Source: Aldrovandia affinis
Taxonomy: Eukaryota; Chordata; Actinopteri; Notacanthiformes; Halosauridae
Length of the DNA: 64,000 nt
Direction of reading: 5' to 3'
Assembly (NCBI GenBank): GCA_029706075.1
Contig: JAINUG010000213.1
Coordinates: forward strand, 694,616 to 758,615
In this document: in pieces, positions 1 to 45,041 of the stretch
Layout of the letters: the number at the start of each line of letters is the position of its first letter
How positions within the stretch are numbered: position 1 is the first letter of the stretch
Translations under genes and position numbers: made by a program
Notes under the pieces: model-generated
Seen by the model: only the letters and a program-made list of their open reading frames with translations
Databases searched by the model: none
Told to the model about the DNA's origin: nothing

Positions 1-718
1 ACTTCAGCTTTGTTGTTCAAATACTTTCATGCGTACTATTTTATTGTCACTTGATTTGGGGTGTGAATTGTTTCTAAGAAGGTCCCAGTAGATTACTGTA
101 GTTTAAACAGGCTCTTTAATGGAGGTCCCTGCCACAAACAATTGCCACAGCAATTCCAGCATGACGTAGACTGTGGGAATGTATTTATTAGGCCTTCTTG
201 AGAAATAAGACCACAATAATTTCAAGCCAGACAATAGTTTCTGCCAGGTCATTAAATATTCCCACAGAAGAAGAAAAAAACCTTCAGCAAAATACTTTGG
301 CCAGTCTTACAATCGTGTTTACTTCAGTTTGCCCTTCTGGTCAGACATGATTGCTTACTTCCCACAGTGTTTACATTCAACACAGCACATGGAAGGAAAT
401 CCTGCCCTGCTGTCTCAGTTTTCATTGTTTTACCATATGTACCGGCATCATTGATGTTGCAATTCAGTGGAAAACACCATCTACGGATAATGGTTCTAAG
501 AGTAATTGCACAGTTTCCACATGTCCCCATTCCCAGTGTGTCTGTGTGTAGTCCAGTTACCTGAATGTAATCCTATCAACAGGATCGTATTACAGTGTAA
601 CCCACACTAACCATCTAAGCACCTAAAACCTATGAGAAGCCATCCATTGTGTTTGTGTTGTCTTCCCTGTTCACCAGTGGTCTGTTAAAGCCCCCGCTCT
701 TCCTGTCTCCCTCCCCAG
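1..718 (+). other. sptbn1 intron (3' end of an intron starting upstream)
   Basis: AT-rich intron sequence before exon w1. It ends in a good pyrimidine tract and CCCCAG at 713-718. I see no gene or repeat in it. Confidence 0.8.
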
Positions 719-30822
<30,104 letters not shown>

Positions 30823-32075
30823 AGAGGCTCCTCCCCCTCCCGTCCCCCCGGGCAGCCATTACTTCTTCCACATCCAATGAAATTCCAGCATGCAAGCTCA
30901 GAACCAATACACCACACTCTGTGCCTAATGTTACTCAAATTGGTTTTAGAAGTAAATTAGGGCTTTTTAAAAATGTAAACAAATAAAATAAAATGAAAAA
31001 GAGTAAAATGTAATAATTTAAAGCTATAGGGTGTGAGATGCGTTGGGCAGCTTCCATCTCAAAAGTGAAAAAAAAAGTTAAATAATTCAGAGACAGGACC
31101 AGAGGTAGGTTGTTTGTTTTTGTTAACTTTTTGACATGTTTTTATTGTTTTTCCAATTAGATTTTGGTTTTTCTTTTTTTTTTGGTAATTGTATGTAGTT
31201 ATAGGGTCTGGATATTTAAACAATTTCCTCAATTTTGTGAGGCTGTCTTGGAAAGACGACTTACATCCTTGTTTGCTGTTGGAAAAGCAAGGCAGCGGTG
31301 CTCAGAAACAATTCCTTTTGACTCTGCACATATACTGAACTGTACAATTGCAACTATAAAAACACCTGTTGGACTAAACCTTCCACTCATTAGAGGCTTC
31401 GATAAGGTATATCGTCTTTGCTAATATTTAGTATAAACATGCATTAATTTGGATACAAATCCATAATAATCAAGTGTCAGCCAATAACCACATGCTGGGG
31501 CTTTTAAACAGTGATTGTGACGAGTAAGAATGTCAGATCTGTATGAAGGACTAGTATACTGAATACATTTTAAATCTGTACATTTTACAACAAATAATCC
31601 TTTATTCTGTTGTTTTTGTTTTCGTTGTCGTTCTTGAGTTGCATTACAATGTACGTTTCAAATTATTCTAGTACAGATTATAAAATAACTAGATGTATTA
31701 TAAACACTTTAAAGCATTGATGTTAAGTGGAAAAGTGGAAACAAAGCATTTACTGGAAATAAGTAATGTTGCTCAAATAAAAAAACGGATGCTTGCTTGT
31801 CGGCTACAGCACTGCGCGTTATGATTTTGTTTTTTCGCTACATTTTCTCGCTATTTGATACATAGTGTGCATTTCTCTGTCACTGTAACTATTGTAATGA
31901 AAATTTTCATCTTATTGCACAATCAACAATTACATTATAGGAATGAACTCCTTTGGAATGGCTGGGGCCTGCAGGCACATGTTGGCCTGTTGGCCAGACG
32001 TACTGAAATGCACCTGTAGACTTTTACCCTCTGTTAAATATGTGCGAAGTCATTAAAATGCTTTTAAAATTACCC
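30823..32075 (+). other. sptbn1: Probable sptbn1 3' UTR (long isoform)
   Basis: Non-coding, increasingly AT-rich sequence after the stop. Candidate poly(A) signals: AATAAA at 30,982-30,987 and 30,987-30,992, AATAAA at 31,776-31,781, ATTAAA at 32,052-32,057. The true end cannot be fixed from sequence alone. Confidence 0.6.
31776..31781 (+). promoter_or_regulatory. Candidate poly(A) signal AATAAA
   Basis: AATAAA in GCTCAAATAAAAAAACGG, followed by TGCTTGCTTGTCGGC. One of several possible ends of the long sptbn1 mRNA. Confidence 0.45.
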
Positions 32076-33209
32076 TGTCTGCACATCTCTCCCTTTTATG
32101 GTTTTCCCTATTTTCTCCAATTTGTAATCACCAGTTGAGTGCCACTATTTGCGTAAATTGTGATGATTTAATCTTGTTTGTTAGGGGTGTTTTTTTATTT
32201 CAAACGGTTGAACTGTTTGTTCTCTTTATAGTTTTACGGATTTTCTTCCACAAAGCAGAAACAGCTGGTTGCCAGCCTTTCTCCCCCAAAGGCATTTATT
32301 ATATTGTATTATTCTGTTGAATCCCATCAATACTTTAAACTAGTCCTACTTGTAAAGCGCCGTATGTACCATCAAATCCTATACATTTCTAGTCTGAAAC
32401 TTTGTGGGTCAAAAAAGAGATCCTAAATTTGCATTTGTAGTGGGTCCTATCTGGCAACCCGTGGGTGAGACTTCTGGTATTGTCACGATGGTTGTTTTAA
32501 ACCCGCACGGTATATCTCAAAAACATTTGTAACGTTAAAAATCCAAGCTACTCGTATACAAGGAATATACTATACACACGTGTAAAAACACACTTAAAAT
32601 CTATCTGCATTCCAAACCGTTGATGCCAAAATAATGACAATTTGTTTCACAAAAACTAAACACACACTATTCCAAAATAAGGGTTTACATTCCTTCAAGT
32701 AACCTGTGATTCTTCATCTCTCCATTTCAAGAGAATGCAAAGTATCATGTGTGCGATTAATGTGTGAAATCTGGGCTCCTGCGTACGGCACATTGTCACG
32801 CAGAGGAAGAGTTCCACTGGCTCCCACTGCCAACGCATCCGGTCAGGTGCTTCCACTTTCAGGAAGAACGCAAAATCAGAGATCAAATCAAATGAAGATT
32901 GGCCTGATTCACCGATGTGGTCATTTCACATGAACAGGAAGAGGGTGTGCGTAACCACGACATTAATCACAACAATATCCCCATCTCAATGTTACATAAA
33001 CGTTTAAGAGCAGCCCACACACAGCACTGCATTCACCTTTAGTACGCGACATTGTCCAAATTAAATATCCGTGAACAATTCAAAAGTGTAATCCCATAAT
33101 GTATAGGAAACCCGTAATGTATGCAGACATCTTAGGAATCGTAAAAGCATGGGCTTGTGGGATGCTGTCCTGGGATACCAGAAAATCCTTCAGGGAACCT
33201 CAGCGGCGT
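32076..33209. other. Intergenic sequence after sptbn1
   Basis: AT-rich, unique-looking. I see no gene, RNA or repeat. Confidence 0.6.
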
Positions 33210-33217
33210 GGAATCAT

Positions 33218-34560
33218 TAGTGGTGTGTCGTTCGTGAACGATTCGTTCCTTTTGAACGAATCATTTTGGTGAACGAAAGGAACTGACTCACCTCCGTGTC
33301 GGATTCGTTCCTTTGGTTAATCTAAAGTTGCCATTCGTTGAAACTGCAGTGACTCCTCCTATTTAACAATTTCCACCATTGGGCTCTAGTCTGTAGTAGC
33401 CATTAGCCAACGACAGCACTGAAGCGCTTGATCGGGGCGGGCGAGCCCCTCCCGTCGGGGTGACCGTGGTGACCGAAAGCAACAGTAACTCCACTTCCTG
33501 AACTGGCACTGACTGAGGACCGAATCCGTGAAGGAACTGGAACTGGACATGCTGTTGCTCTCGTTCCTCGTTCCACGGGTCTGGATCCGGAACAGACACT
33601 GGCCTACGTAGTCGCTGCAGCTCTACGTCTCTCCCTCCCCATAATGTCTTCATATTGCAATGACGAACTTGCCTGAGACTGAGTATACAATTAAAAGCAA
33701 CTGGTTTACACTAGTTGCTTAGCCCAGCAGTTACATCTGAGAAACACTTAGCCTGTAGCCTACTCACAATTAGTGAATAAATAAACCGATAACGAAAGAG
33801 GCTATTTCCCAACGGAGACGTCGCAATATTTTTTTAAGGCAGAGTCGCGAGCTTGGTCTAGTCTAAACTCGAGAAATGAAACCACATCATTACATTCCTT
33901 TATTCAAACATAATATGCTAGGCTATATGAATGTATCACAACTTTGTTGATAATTCTAGAGGTCAACCTTGTGTTTATATTGGTGCAGATAGCTTGGTGA
34001 ACAATGTAGGCTATGATGCAGGAAACCGACAATGCAAGTCACACCTTAAATTAGCAAACACAAATAGCCTACCTAGGTGGCACATAGGCTAAATTTATTA
34101 ATGGACGTTTTAGTCCATGTAAATTATCACTTGGTAATATGTAGCCTATATAGAAAGGTTGTCCTTTCAAGTATTTGTTTATGATTTTTTAAATTTGGAG
34201 ATGTTCCTTCTGATCTGACAAATTAACCGTGAAAGGCTTTTATTTTTAGGCTGTTTGTTCCATGTTACCAATTAAATATTATCATTGTTGTTGATAGGCT
34301 ACTATGCTTTTATTGTTTTTATTTATCCTATTGTTACACGGTCCCTTAAAATTAATCGTAATTTAAATTGAATGATTGACTCAGTTAAACAATATTTACT
34401 GACGGAGTCGGACCCAGTCACTGCATAACTCTCGTTCTCATTCGTGGGAGTCTGAACGATAGCAGCGAAGGAACTGGTGAACGAATCCCTGAACGAATCA
34501 TTTTAGGGAACTGAGTCAAAGGATCCGTGTCCCTGAAAGGAACCGTAACGCCCACCACTA
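33218..34560. mobile_element. Complete non-autonomous hAT element, 1,343 bp
   Basis: Termini TAGTGGTG and CACCACTA are perfect inverted repeats, flanked by the exact 8-bp direct repeat GGAATCAT (33,210-33,217 and 34,561-34,568). Subterminal zones at both ends are full of GAACGA/TTCGTT motifs (such as GTTCGTGAACGATTCGTTCC at the left and GAACGAATC copies at the right), which look like transposase-binding sites. The inside is AT-rich without a transposase frame, so it must be mobilised in trans. Confidence 0.93.
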
Positions 34561-34838
34561 GGAATCATAAGTATGCATTGTGCAAAAGCAGCAGGGGGAG
34601 AGGTGCATTGTGGGACAGCCCCGTCTCTCCAGAGTGGACAGGTGTTGGCGTCAGCAGTGCCAGGCTCCTCCTGCAGCTGCTGTGACCCCCCCCCCACGAG
34701 ATACAGTTGCTCAGAGTCCGACTACACTTTTGTATTTGTAAAAAGACATTTCCTAAGCATGAAGCAATAGTTTTTAATATAATCTGGCATTAAAAAAATA
34801 AATCAATCAATTACTAACCTTTTCCTTCCCAATGTTAC

Positions 34839-35006
34839 AGGTATGGTACGCAGTTGCCTGCAATGATGTCTATCGCTGTATTACTGCACTGATCTCTTGT
34901 GCGAACTATGATTGTTCCTACCATGTATTTATGCACATCTTGTAAAGTCGCTCTGGATAAGAGCGTCTGCTAAATGCTTAAAATGTAAATGTAATGTCAA
35001 ATGTAT
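34839..35006 (+). repeat. L2-clade LINE 3' end fragment
   Basis: Starts TTACAGGTATGGTACGCAG, contains CACTGATCTCTTGTGCGAAC, and ends with the tail TAAGAGCGTCTGCTAAATGC and ATGTAAATGTAATG. Homologous to 41,331-41,500. The reading frame fragments look like the last codons of a LINE reverse transcriptase ORF. Confidence 0.75.
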
Positions 35007-36335
35007 TTATATAATCTTGACTTCTACTAATGACAGTAAAGTTACACTCGTTTTAAAAAAAACTATATTACACTATTTTATAGAACCTGGGTATGGTCCA
35101 AACACTACAGTCATCACTACTGCGTTGTAAATCATACAAAACGATAGTTTTGTATAAGTACTGTATCTACGGTTGCTCTCATTCTGTAATTTACAGTTTC
35201 TTGTGTTTTGTTTTTGCTTTATTAGACAAAAAAAGTTGCGCTTGACAGTTTCGTCAATTCCAACCTTTTACTCTTTTCACTCCTTAATTATTTTGGTAAG
35301 AATGTTTTCTTACCATACCTAAGATTCCTTGTAGAAGGCCACTGGTCAATCTGGGTACAGTGTTGAAAAACTACCGCAAAGAATACACACGAGTCCTTTC
35401 CTGGAGAGTTTTTCGTCGTGGTGTTACGTCATGGACCACAATGCCTTTGATCGGAAGTTGATCGATGTAATCGTTTATCGCCATCGCGATGAAAAAGTAT
35501 TGGGACGCAGCCCAGCTATTATCACAGATTCTCTTCACTCCACCCCCCTCCAAGCATTTCATGGGCTTGATTCCAAAAGTAAATGCAGTCACACCAGAGA
35601 GGATACTACGAGGTCAGGTCGTGCTACTGTATAACCCTGGATTATGACTGCCAAAGTAAAAGTGGAGCCAGCAGTATGCTGAAAATGTGATGAGAATCAG
35701 GTCAGATTGCCCTAACAAACGGACGCACGTGAAACAATCAGTGTCTCTGCCGACATTTCGGCATTATATTACAAATAGTTTCCCAGTACATAAATAACTG
35801 CGAGTTGCCTGGGGAATTACATTTCAAAAAGGACATTTTGGATTCTGTTAAAATCACTCACTTTTATGCAACATTGCTGTTGCTGTCACGTCGTGACAAC
35901 ATTATCAACATTTTGAGAAAGCAAACACTTCTGGGTAAATTAAGTGGCAAGTGTTCCTTTGCCGATTGAAACTATTGCAGAAGCATGCCATCTTGTGAAT
36001 ATTTAGTAGCAATGCAGTCAGAAAAAAACAAATCTTGCTCGGGGTGTTTGGGTCTTTCGATGGGTAAACGATGGAAACAGATTTATATTTTTCATAAAGA
36101 TTGCATGAAATTGAACACAAAGAAAAAACTTGTATAAGAAAAGCACAAAGGCTGATTTAAGTAAACTTAAGCAAACCCCCCTCTTTCATGCAGGCATCGT
36201 TAAAAAGAAAGAAAATAACATGATATGCGTCTTTGCTGCAATTTAGCCACATGAATGATTCATGCAAATGCTGTAGGAACCGTTTGTCAACATGGAGGTA
36301 GAGGCTGAAAGACAGGACAGGGACACAGTTAGACA
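35007..36335. other. Intergenic sequence
   Basis: AT-rich, with no gene or clear repeat recognised. Confidence 0.55.
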
Positions 36336-36456
36336 TTTTACATTTACATTTTAGGCATTTAGCAGACTTACACAGTATATATTTTTTGATTATATTGAAC
36401 CTGCAACCTCTGAGTTACAAACCCAGCTCCCTAACCATTACACTGCCAGCTCACTG
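36336..36456 (-). mobile_element. SINE fragment with internal deletion
   Basis: Tail GGCATTTAGCAGACTTACAC is joined directly to the head region (TTGAACCTGCAACCTCTGAG ... CTAACCATTACACTGCCAG). Minus-strand copy of the 62,894 family lacking the middle of the element. Confidence 0.8.
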
Positions 36457-36474
36457 CCAAGTTAGAATTGTTTC

Positions 36475-36880
36475 ATTCCGAGAGAAAGAAATCTGCATTA
36501 AGAATGACTGTAAATGGCGCTATTAGCCACTGTCTCCCTGTGATGGATTATTTGGGGGGATTAAGGATACCCTGCTGTCGGCTCTTAATTTATTTCCAAG
36601 AGGCTCACCAGAAAACACCAAGGCTGCAGCTGGCGCGTGAAGAGAGACAGGAAGGATTAATGAATAATGAATCCGCGATGGGTGTGTGCGCGTGCTTGGC
36701 CTCCTCGTGCCACGGCAGCGCCGCGGTGCAGGCGAACCAAAGCAAGGCTCCGTCGCCCTCTTTGATATGCAAATGCGGACCTCGTAGGTGGCGCTTTTCG
36801 ACATCCTTCAGGGCTCGTCGCTTTGTGGATCTGTTTACTTGTGCGTCGCTTATTCCCGCCATTCAAAGGTAAAAATAGAA
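36475..36880. other. Candidate conserved non-coding block upstream of eml6
   Basis: Balanced-GC, non-repetitive sequence with homeodomain-like motifs (TCTTAATTTATTT, GGATTAATGAATAATGAATC) and no splice-framed coding signal. It stands out against the AT-rich flanks. Conservation is an inference. Confidence 0.3.
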
Positions 36881-37317
36881 AGAGAGAGAGTTTCTAGAGG
36901 CCCTTCGTATGGAAAGAAAAACAGGTGTTCAGAGAAATGTAATCACCCTGTGAACATGCCAGTTTGTGTCTTTCGTACACCCACACTTTGAAATCAACTA
37001 TAACCTTGAAGCAGCAAGCCAGGAAACAAGCAGCGATGGGACTGCAGCCATTCATAGAAGATTTGTATGAAGAAAGGCGCTTGAGGCGTTGCCTCTGCAA
37101 TATTGAAAAGAAAAGCAGTCTAACAGTGGAGTTAAAATAAATCAGACTGCACTTCTATAAAATATCACAACTGTAGCACAAATATCGCATCGTATCAGTG
37201 AAAGCTTTGCAGTGAGTATAATTCCTAATTGTGAACAGGGCCAGACTACACTTGTTACCTCTTTGGAACTTTGTTTATACCTGATGGTATAAATCCATCG
37301 TATATGTGGATAAAGAC

Positions 37318-37505
37318 CGTAACGATTTGGTCAATTCCACAAACTGAATTCCAATTCAACTCCAATACAAAAAATGTCTGAATTCCAATTCGGTTGCAAT
37401 TCCATTGCTTCCAATTCCAATCCATGATCAATTCCCCACCATTTGAGATTTAAATTGGAATTGTCCCATTAATGACCTTTTAACTTGGAATTGAGCTCAA
37501 CCCTG
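37318..37505. repeat. Diverged AATTCCAATT-type repeat
   Basis: Many copies of AATTCCAATTC and its complement GGAATTG in under 190 bp. It looks like a palindromic dispersed repeat of the kind common in fish; ends not defined. Confidence 0.55.
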
Positions 37506-39432
37506 GTAATGATAATAATCCATTCAACCTGTTAATTTCTCCATTAACACATTCTCATCACATTTTCATCATACTGCTGCCTCCACTTTTACTTTGTCAG
37601 TCCTTACCAGGGAGCATATTCCATGGTTATACAGTCACACAACCTGAAGGGTTTCTAACTGTAGTTAGACATCTAGTTAGGTAAATCATCGGCTTGTCGC
37701 CTGATTAACTTTGTTTTAAAAAGGGTACTTTGGGATTTCTGAAGTACTTTTCATTGGCTGGTTGAGAGAGCACTCACCTCGAAGAGATTGTGATTTGTCA
37801 TATTTAATTGTTGATAGGTGGGGAAACAACAGGACTCCTCCCTGCAGTATGCGGGCGTATCACCAAGCAGTGTTTTTACAGCCAGACATTATATCCACAA
37901 GGATATGAAAAAGCCTGGTTCATGAGGCTTGGCCAAAGAGTTTGTGACACCGACCATGCCTGCCACTAGGTTTAGGACATTTATGAAAAAATCTAGCTCT
38001 AGTCATGAACTGTACACTGTTCGTTCTATTGACTTATTTACGGTATCCATTTTTAATTTCTCATGTCTGGGTCGAAGGAGGGGAAATTCTTCTCAGATAT
38101 GTTTCTGACATGCAGCCAGACCACAAAAATACACTGCTGGTACATTAAAATGTGTGTGCGAGCATAGACAGAGACGTCCACTATAATTGACAGACTTGCA
38201 GGTGCCGTGTAACATTATTTACTGATGCAAAGGCAACATGTTTGACTCATTGAAGCCTCATAACCCAGTGCTTCCCTGTAGCCTTGTGAAAGAGAAGCAC
38301 AGTGGACTGCTTTCATCAAAAGAGGGAGCAAGTGCTCCACCAAACGGAGCCCCCAGGAGCAACCCCACCATTCTGCTGCCTTAGATTTCATTGAGCGTGT
38401 TTGTCTGTGGATGAACAACAAGTAGAAAGCAGCTATAGATTGTTCCCAATCTTGGGAAAAAACGTTATAGTGGGGGTTTGATTGTTTACTTGTAAACTAG
38501 TGACTGGAGTTCTAGATTGAAAATATGCAGTCATTTGTAAAGAAGAAGAAGAAGAAAAAAGAAGAGCAAACTGAGGCAACATAAATGTATTTTATTGCGT
38601 TTGAGTTGATTGAGATGTGTTTAATTTACAGTAATGGCGTTTCCTATGTACATCATATGCCCAGACCCAAATAAGTCCTTCCTTGGCAAGCACATTTCTC
38701 TCCAGGACAGTGCACATAGTTAAACCATTTATATAACTTGTTAATATATACGTTATTATATTCATAGTGTTTTAGAGCCTAAGCCTAATTGCAGAATGTT
38801 GACAGCATGGACAGCCATACGGTACAAGAGCAGAGATTCGTAAGCAGCCTGTTAGCCCCCTGTGGCAATTCAGGGGCGAGGGGCAGAGAGCTGTGGTCTC
38901 AGCCAGACTCACCAGGAGGGCCAGTTTTATCTGGCTCCAGTTTCACACAGGAGGCCAATTACTCTGAGCTGCAGACATCATAAACGGGCGAAACGCGGCT
39001 CTGGGGAGTGGCTGGCTAATGGGGCTAATATGAACAAATCATCGCATTTTAGCTTTTTTTCCCTTGCTTTCTTGCTGTGGAGAATGCCTGATTGCCTGCA
39101 ACCCTTAGTGCAGTTTTCCCCCATGATCACAGTTTGAAGCCCCATCTACACAAGATCGTGATTCATCAGGAGAAGTAACTGACCATTGATTAGCTAAGCA
39201 CATACACGGATGTTGGATGGACTTATCTCATGCCATTGTCAACCTGGTCAGGCTCATAGTATTGTAAGGTTTATGAGCAGCCTGGTCAGGATCATAGCAC
39301 TGCAATGTTATGAGCAATCTGGTTAGTCTCGTAGTACCGTAAGGTTGTGAGCAGTCTGGTTAGGTTCATAGTACGATAAGGTTAAGAGCATCCTAGTGAA
39401 ATAGAGAAAGTGCTTTTTATTTTCTTAATTAA
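37506..39432. other. Intergenic sequence
   Basis: Unique-looking. A purine run GAAGAAGAAGAAGAAAAAAG lies near 38,542, and a short repeated motif (GAGCAGCCTGGTCAGGATCA and variants) at 39,240-39,390. No gene. Confidence 0.55.
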
Positions 39433-39552
39433 GTTCTGACAGAGCTAGTACAAAGACACAATGTTTTGTTGGCCTCGGGGGCCTTTGCCAAGAGTGACAA
39501 AGGCCTTGGAGGCCTACAAAACATTGTTTCTTTGTACTAGCTCTGTCAGAAC
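39433..39552. repeat. Long palindrome 1 of a twin pair
   Basis: Arms starting GTTCTGACAGAGCTAGTACA (39,433) and ending TGTACTAGCTCTGTCAGAAC (39,552) are reverse complements. Pairing continues inward through GGCCT...AGGCC to a short loop around AGAGTGAC, so nearly the whole 120 bp can fold as a hairpin. Confidence 0.9.
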
Positions 39553-39556
39553 ACAA

Positions 39557-39678
39557 CTTTCTGACAGAGCTAGTACAAAGAAACTCAACGTCTTGGCCAA
39601 GGCCAAGACAAAGGCCTCACTCTTGACAAAAGCCTTGGCCAAGACATTCAGTTTCTTTGTACTAGCTCTGTCAGAAAG
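39557..39678. repeat. Long palindrome 2 of a twin pair
   Basis: Arms CTTTCTGACAGAGCTAGTAC (39,557) and GTACTAGCTCTGTCAGAAAG (39,678) are reverse complements and equal those of palindrome 1. Inner pairing uses GTCTTGGCCAAGG and CCTTGGCCAAGAC. The centre (CTCACTCTTGACAAA) resembles the inverted centre of palindrome 1. Confidence 0.9.
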
Positions 39679-39693
39679 TTTTGTGATGTTATA

Positions 39694-39724
39694 TTTTCTG
39701 TCATTTTCAAGTTATGACAGAAAA
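39694..39724. repeat. Small perfect hairpin after the twin palindromes
   Basis: TTTTCTGTCAT and ATGACAGAAAA, 11-bp perfect arms around a 9-base loop. The TCTGTCA motif echoes the palindrome arms. Confidence 0.85.
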
Positions 39725-39949
39725 TGATGCCAGAGTAATTGACAGAACAAAAACTAGCACCAGCCCTCCAGGCCTGGACATGGGCGCCCCTGGTTTCCTC
39801 GGTTATCTGGCAAAAGAGCTCATCACTCAGCAGGGTGATAATGGAAGCCAGTTTGCAAGCATGTAATCAGCTTCAGTAACAACGCTCTCAAGAGCCCTAT
39901 GCCTAACTGCTATTGATTGGTAATTAAGACTTGGACATGGTTAAGATTA

Positions 39950-40400
39950 GTGCTGACTCATTCTGTTGTTCTCTGTGACTCAATTTAAGGTGTTTTAATT
40001 GTTTCATTAATTGCTATATACGAGGCTCTCACAAGCCCCTTCTGGAGAGTGGATGTTTCAGCCTAACAGGCCATGCAGTGAAAGCTGCGTCTAAGAGGAC
40101 GGCCAAACCTGTACGACTCTGTGTCTTTTAGCGTGATTAGTTTGTTCATTATACCAAGCCATCTCATTTCCGTTCGCCTAGCCGAGAAGTGCATTTATTG
40201 ATGGCAGAAGCTGCATGGATAAATACAAAATTAATCCCCCGGTCTGCAAGATTATGGTCCATGGATTTTTCCCACATGAATCCTGCAAAAAGCTCTCGAT
40301 ACATAACGCAGGCCTATGGCTGGTCGCCAATTGAGGAGAGCTTATATTGCATCTAAGGAGTTATTACCCATAATCCAAAGAGTGGGTAGTGAGGCCGCTG
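39950..40400. other. Candidate conserved non-coding block
   Basis: Non-repetitive and AT-balanced, with many homeodomain-like and octamer-like words (GTTTTAATTGTTTCATTAAT, ATAAATACAAAATTAATCCC). No coding frame. It resembles vertebrate developmental enhancers in composition only; alignment is needed. Confidence 0.3.
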
Positions 40401-41330
40401 GCGGTAAGTTTATCCATTGACAAGAATACACCAGCCTTGACGTTCACCCTTCATCAGGACTGCTCTGGCGAAGGCTGATGTCTAGCTAAAATGTGTCCGC
40501 GTGCATTAACCTGGCCTAAGAAAGAAAACATGTCTTAAAAACTATGTGATGCATGTCTTGTCTTTTGATAACCTGTGGAGCGGTGCCATCGGCCCTTCCC
40601 ACTCTTTGGATTATGGGAAATTGCCAGTTTCTGTTTTATTTGGCTCCTGCCGTGTTTGCTGTTTCACAAGGAGGGTGCCTGCATCCCCCTTGTATTGTGT
40701 ATGTATGGTATTTACAGACCCAGGGAGAGCAGGTGCTGTGACTACTTGGAATCTTAAGTCCCCATTTTTCTGTGTGCTGTGCACCGATATGTACACTTAA
40801 TCGACACAAAGAATGCACTGCATGATTTAAGATATAGACTTTACACCAGTGTTGGCTTCCCTAGTACACTACGGTGCAACTGACTGTGCCAATGTTCCGT
40901 TGAACTCCATCGTTCAATCATGATATCAAAAACATCACGGACTGTCACTGTTGATGTATAAATGTGCAGGTTTTGTCTGAACCTAAAATAGTTCTGCCAG
41001 GATTTGTACGCAATGAGAGAAGACATTTCAAATAGAATGTTAGGAAAGTGCCTAAAAAAACAATCATTATACTTGTACAATGTCCGATTTGGATTCAAAC
41101 TTGTGTCTGCTTATCGCTTACAGAGAGAGCTAATCTTGCTAACATAGCCCTTGCTGCCTCCTCCCTATACACTAAGATCCTAACACCTGTTTAGAATCTA
41201 GCCTCACCACAGAATCTATGAAGACATGTTATTTTGGTGTTTCCTTTATTTTGGCCGTTACCTGTATACCTGCAGGCAGATTTTTCATCCTACGTATGAT
41301 TTTTCAAATCGTCTCTAACTCTTCCTGCCC
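40401..41330. other. Intergenic sequence
   Basis: Nothing recognised. Several short overlapping open frames here have no codon bias or known product. Confidence 0.55.
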
Positions 41331-41500
41331 TGTGTTACAGGTACGGTATACAGCTACCAACGATTATGTCCATTACTGTATTACGACACTGATCTCTTTC
41401 GCGGACTATGATTGATCTCACCACGTATTAATGCACATCTTGTAAGTCGTCCTGGATAAGAGCGTCTGCTAAATGTTTAAATTTAAATGTAAATGTAATC
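41331..41500 (+). repeat. L2-clade LINE 3' end fragment
   Basis: Starts TGTTACAGGTACGGTATACA, has CACTGATCTCTTTCGCGGAC, then GATAAGAGCGTCTGCTAAAT and ATGTAAATGTAAT. Copy of the 34,839 element. Confidence 0.75.
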
Positions 41501-41568
41501 CTGGGAGGCCTGTTATCACCACCCAGGGGCTACACATTGGTCATGAAAAACATTATATACATCCAGTC

Positions 41569-41570
<2 letters not shown>

Positions 41571-41612
<42 letters not shown>
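41571..41612 (+). repeat. (ATT)n microsatellite
   Basis: About 14 pure ATT units. Confidence 0.95.
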
Positions 41613-44140
<2,528 letters not shown>

Positions 44141-44888
44141 TAAGTCTTGTCACACTGTAGCTCAGATTTTTCCCCCGATGCCCCGTTTCCCATGAAGACA
44201 GAAAAAGTAACATTTCACGTCATAGAGCGCGAGCTGATTCACCGTTGCAATCTCTTCCACGTGAGACTTTGTGGTCCAGAGACGGAATGCGGTTAAAATG
44301 ACCGAATAGCTCGCACTTTAAGTAGTCTATTGGGAGGTGGCCAGACACGGGTGCCCTGTGATTCGCACCCCTGTTTACAAAGATGCGAGCGGACGAAATG
44401 TGTGTTCCTCCTAAAGCACTAACACTAAAACGACCCTGAAGTGCAGGTGCTACAGATGAATGGTCGAATACAGCAGTGCATTAATTTACTTACAAGTTAA
44501 ATCTACACCAGAAAAAGATTAAACATTTATCCGTTTTATCCAAACAAATTCGATTATGTACAATGATATTACAGGAATGTGATTTACAGTACCGTCAACC
44601 ATCTGCTTTTTTAAATATAGAAGCATGTAACATAACGATGCCCAGGGGGGTCACAAGTCCTCATGCTTTCTTTACAGTGCTGCTTGAGTGCTGGAAAAAA
44701 AGTGTCTTCATTTCTGCTTCTTCCGTCTGCCATGAGACCCGCAGTCATGGCCAAACAGAAGATACAAAACATTTTGTCTCTTGTGTAGCACCACCTTCAC
44801 CTCCGTCTCTACCTGGCTCTCCTCATCCTTCTGCGTTTATTGTCTGTTCTGAGGTACCGCTCACAGCTAAAAAGTGTATTTTTAGTTC

Positions 44889-45041
44889 TGGGCCCGTATG
44901 CACAAAGATTCTAAGAGTAGGAGTGCTGATCTAGGATCAGGTTTCCCCTGTCCATATCTTAACCATATCCACAATGAGCTAAAAGGCTAAACTGATCCTA
45001 GATCAGCACTCCTACTCTCAGAATCTTAGTACATACGGCCG
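44889..45041. mobile_element. Palindromic MITE, single-module copy
   Basis: Start GGGCCCGTATGCACAAAG pairs with the end CTTAGTACATACGGCCGC. Inner pairs AGTAGGAGTGCTGATCTAGG and CCTAGATCAGCACTCCTACT. About 150 bp, same family as 21,109 and 62,395. Confidence 0.88.

Noticed and set aside
33363-33653. Minus-strand frame inside the hAT element
   Set aside because: Too short and unlike a hAT transposase (no BED zinc finger or dimerisation-domain motifs). The element looks non-autonomous.
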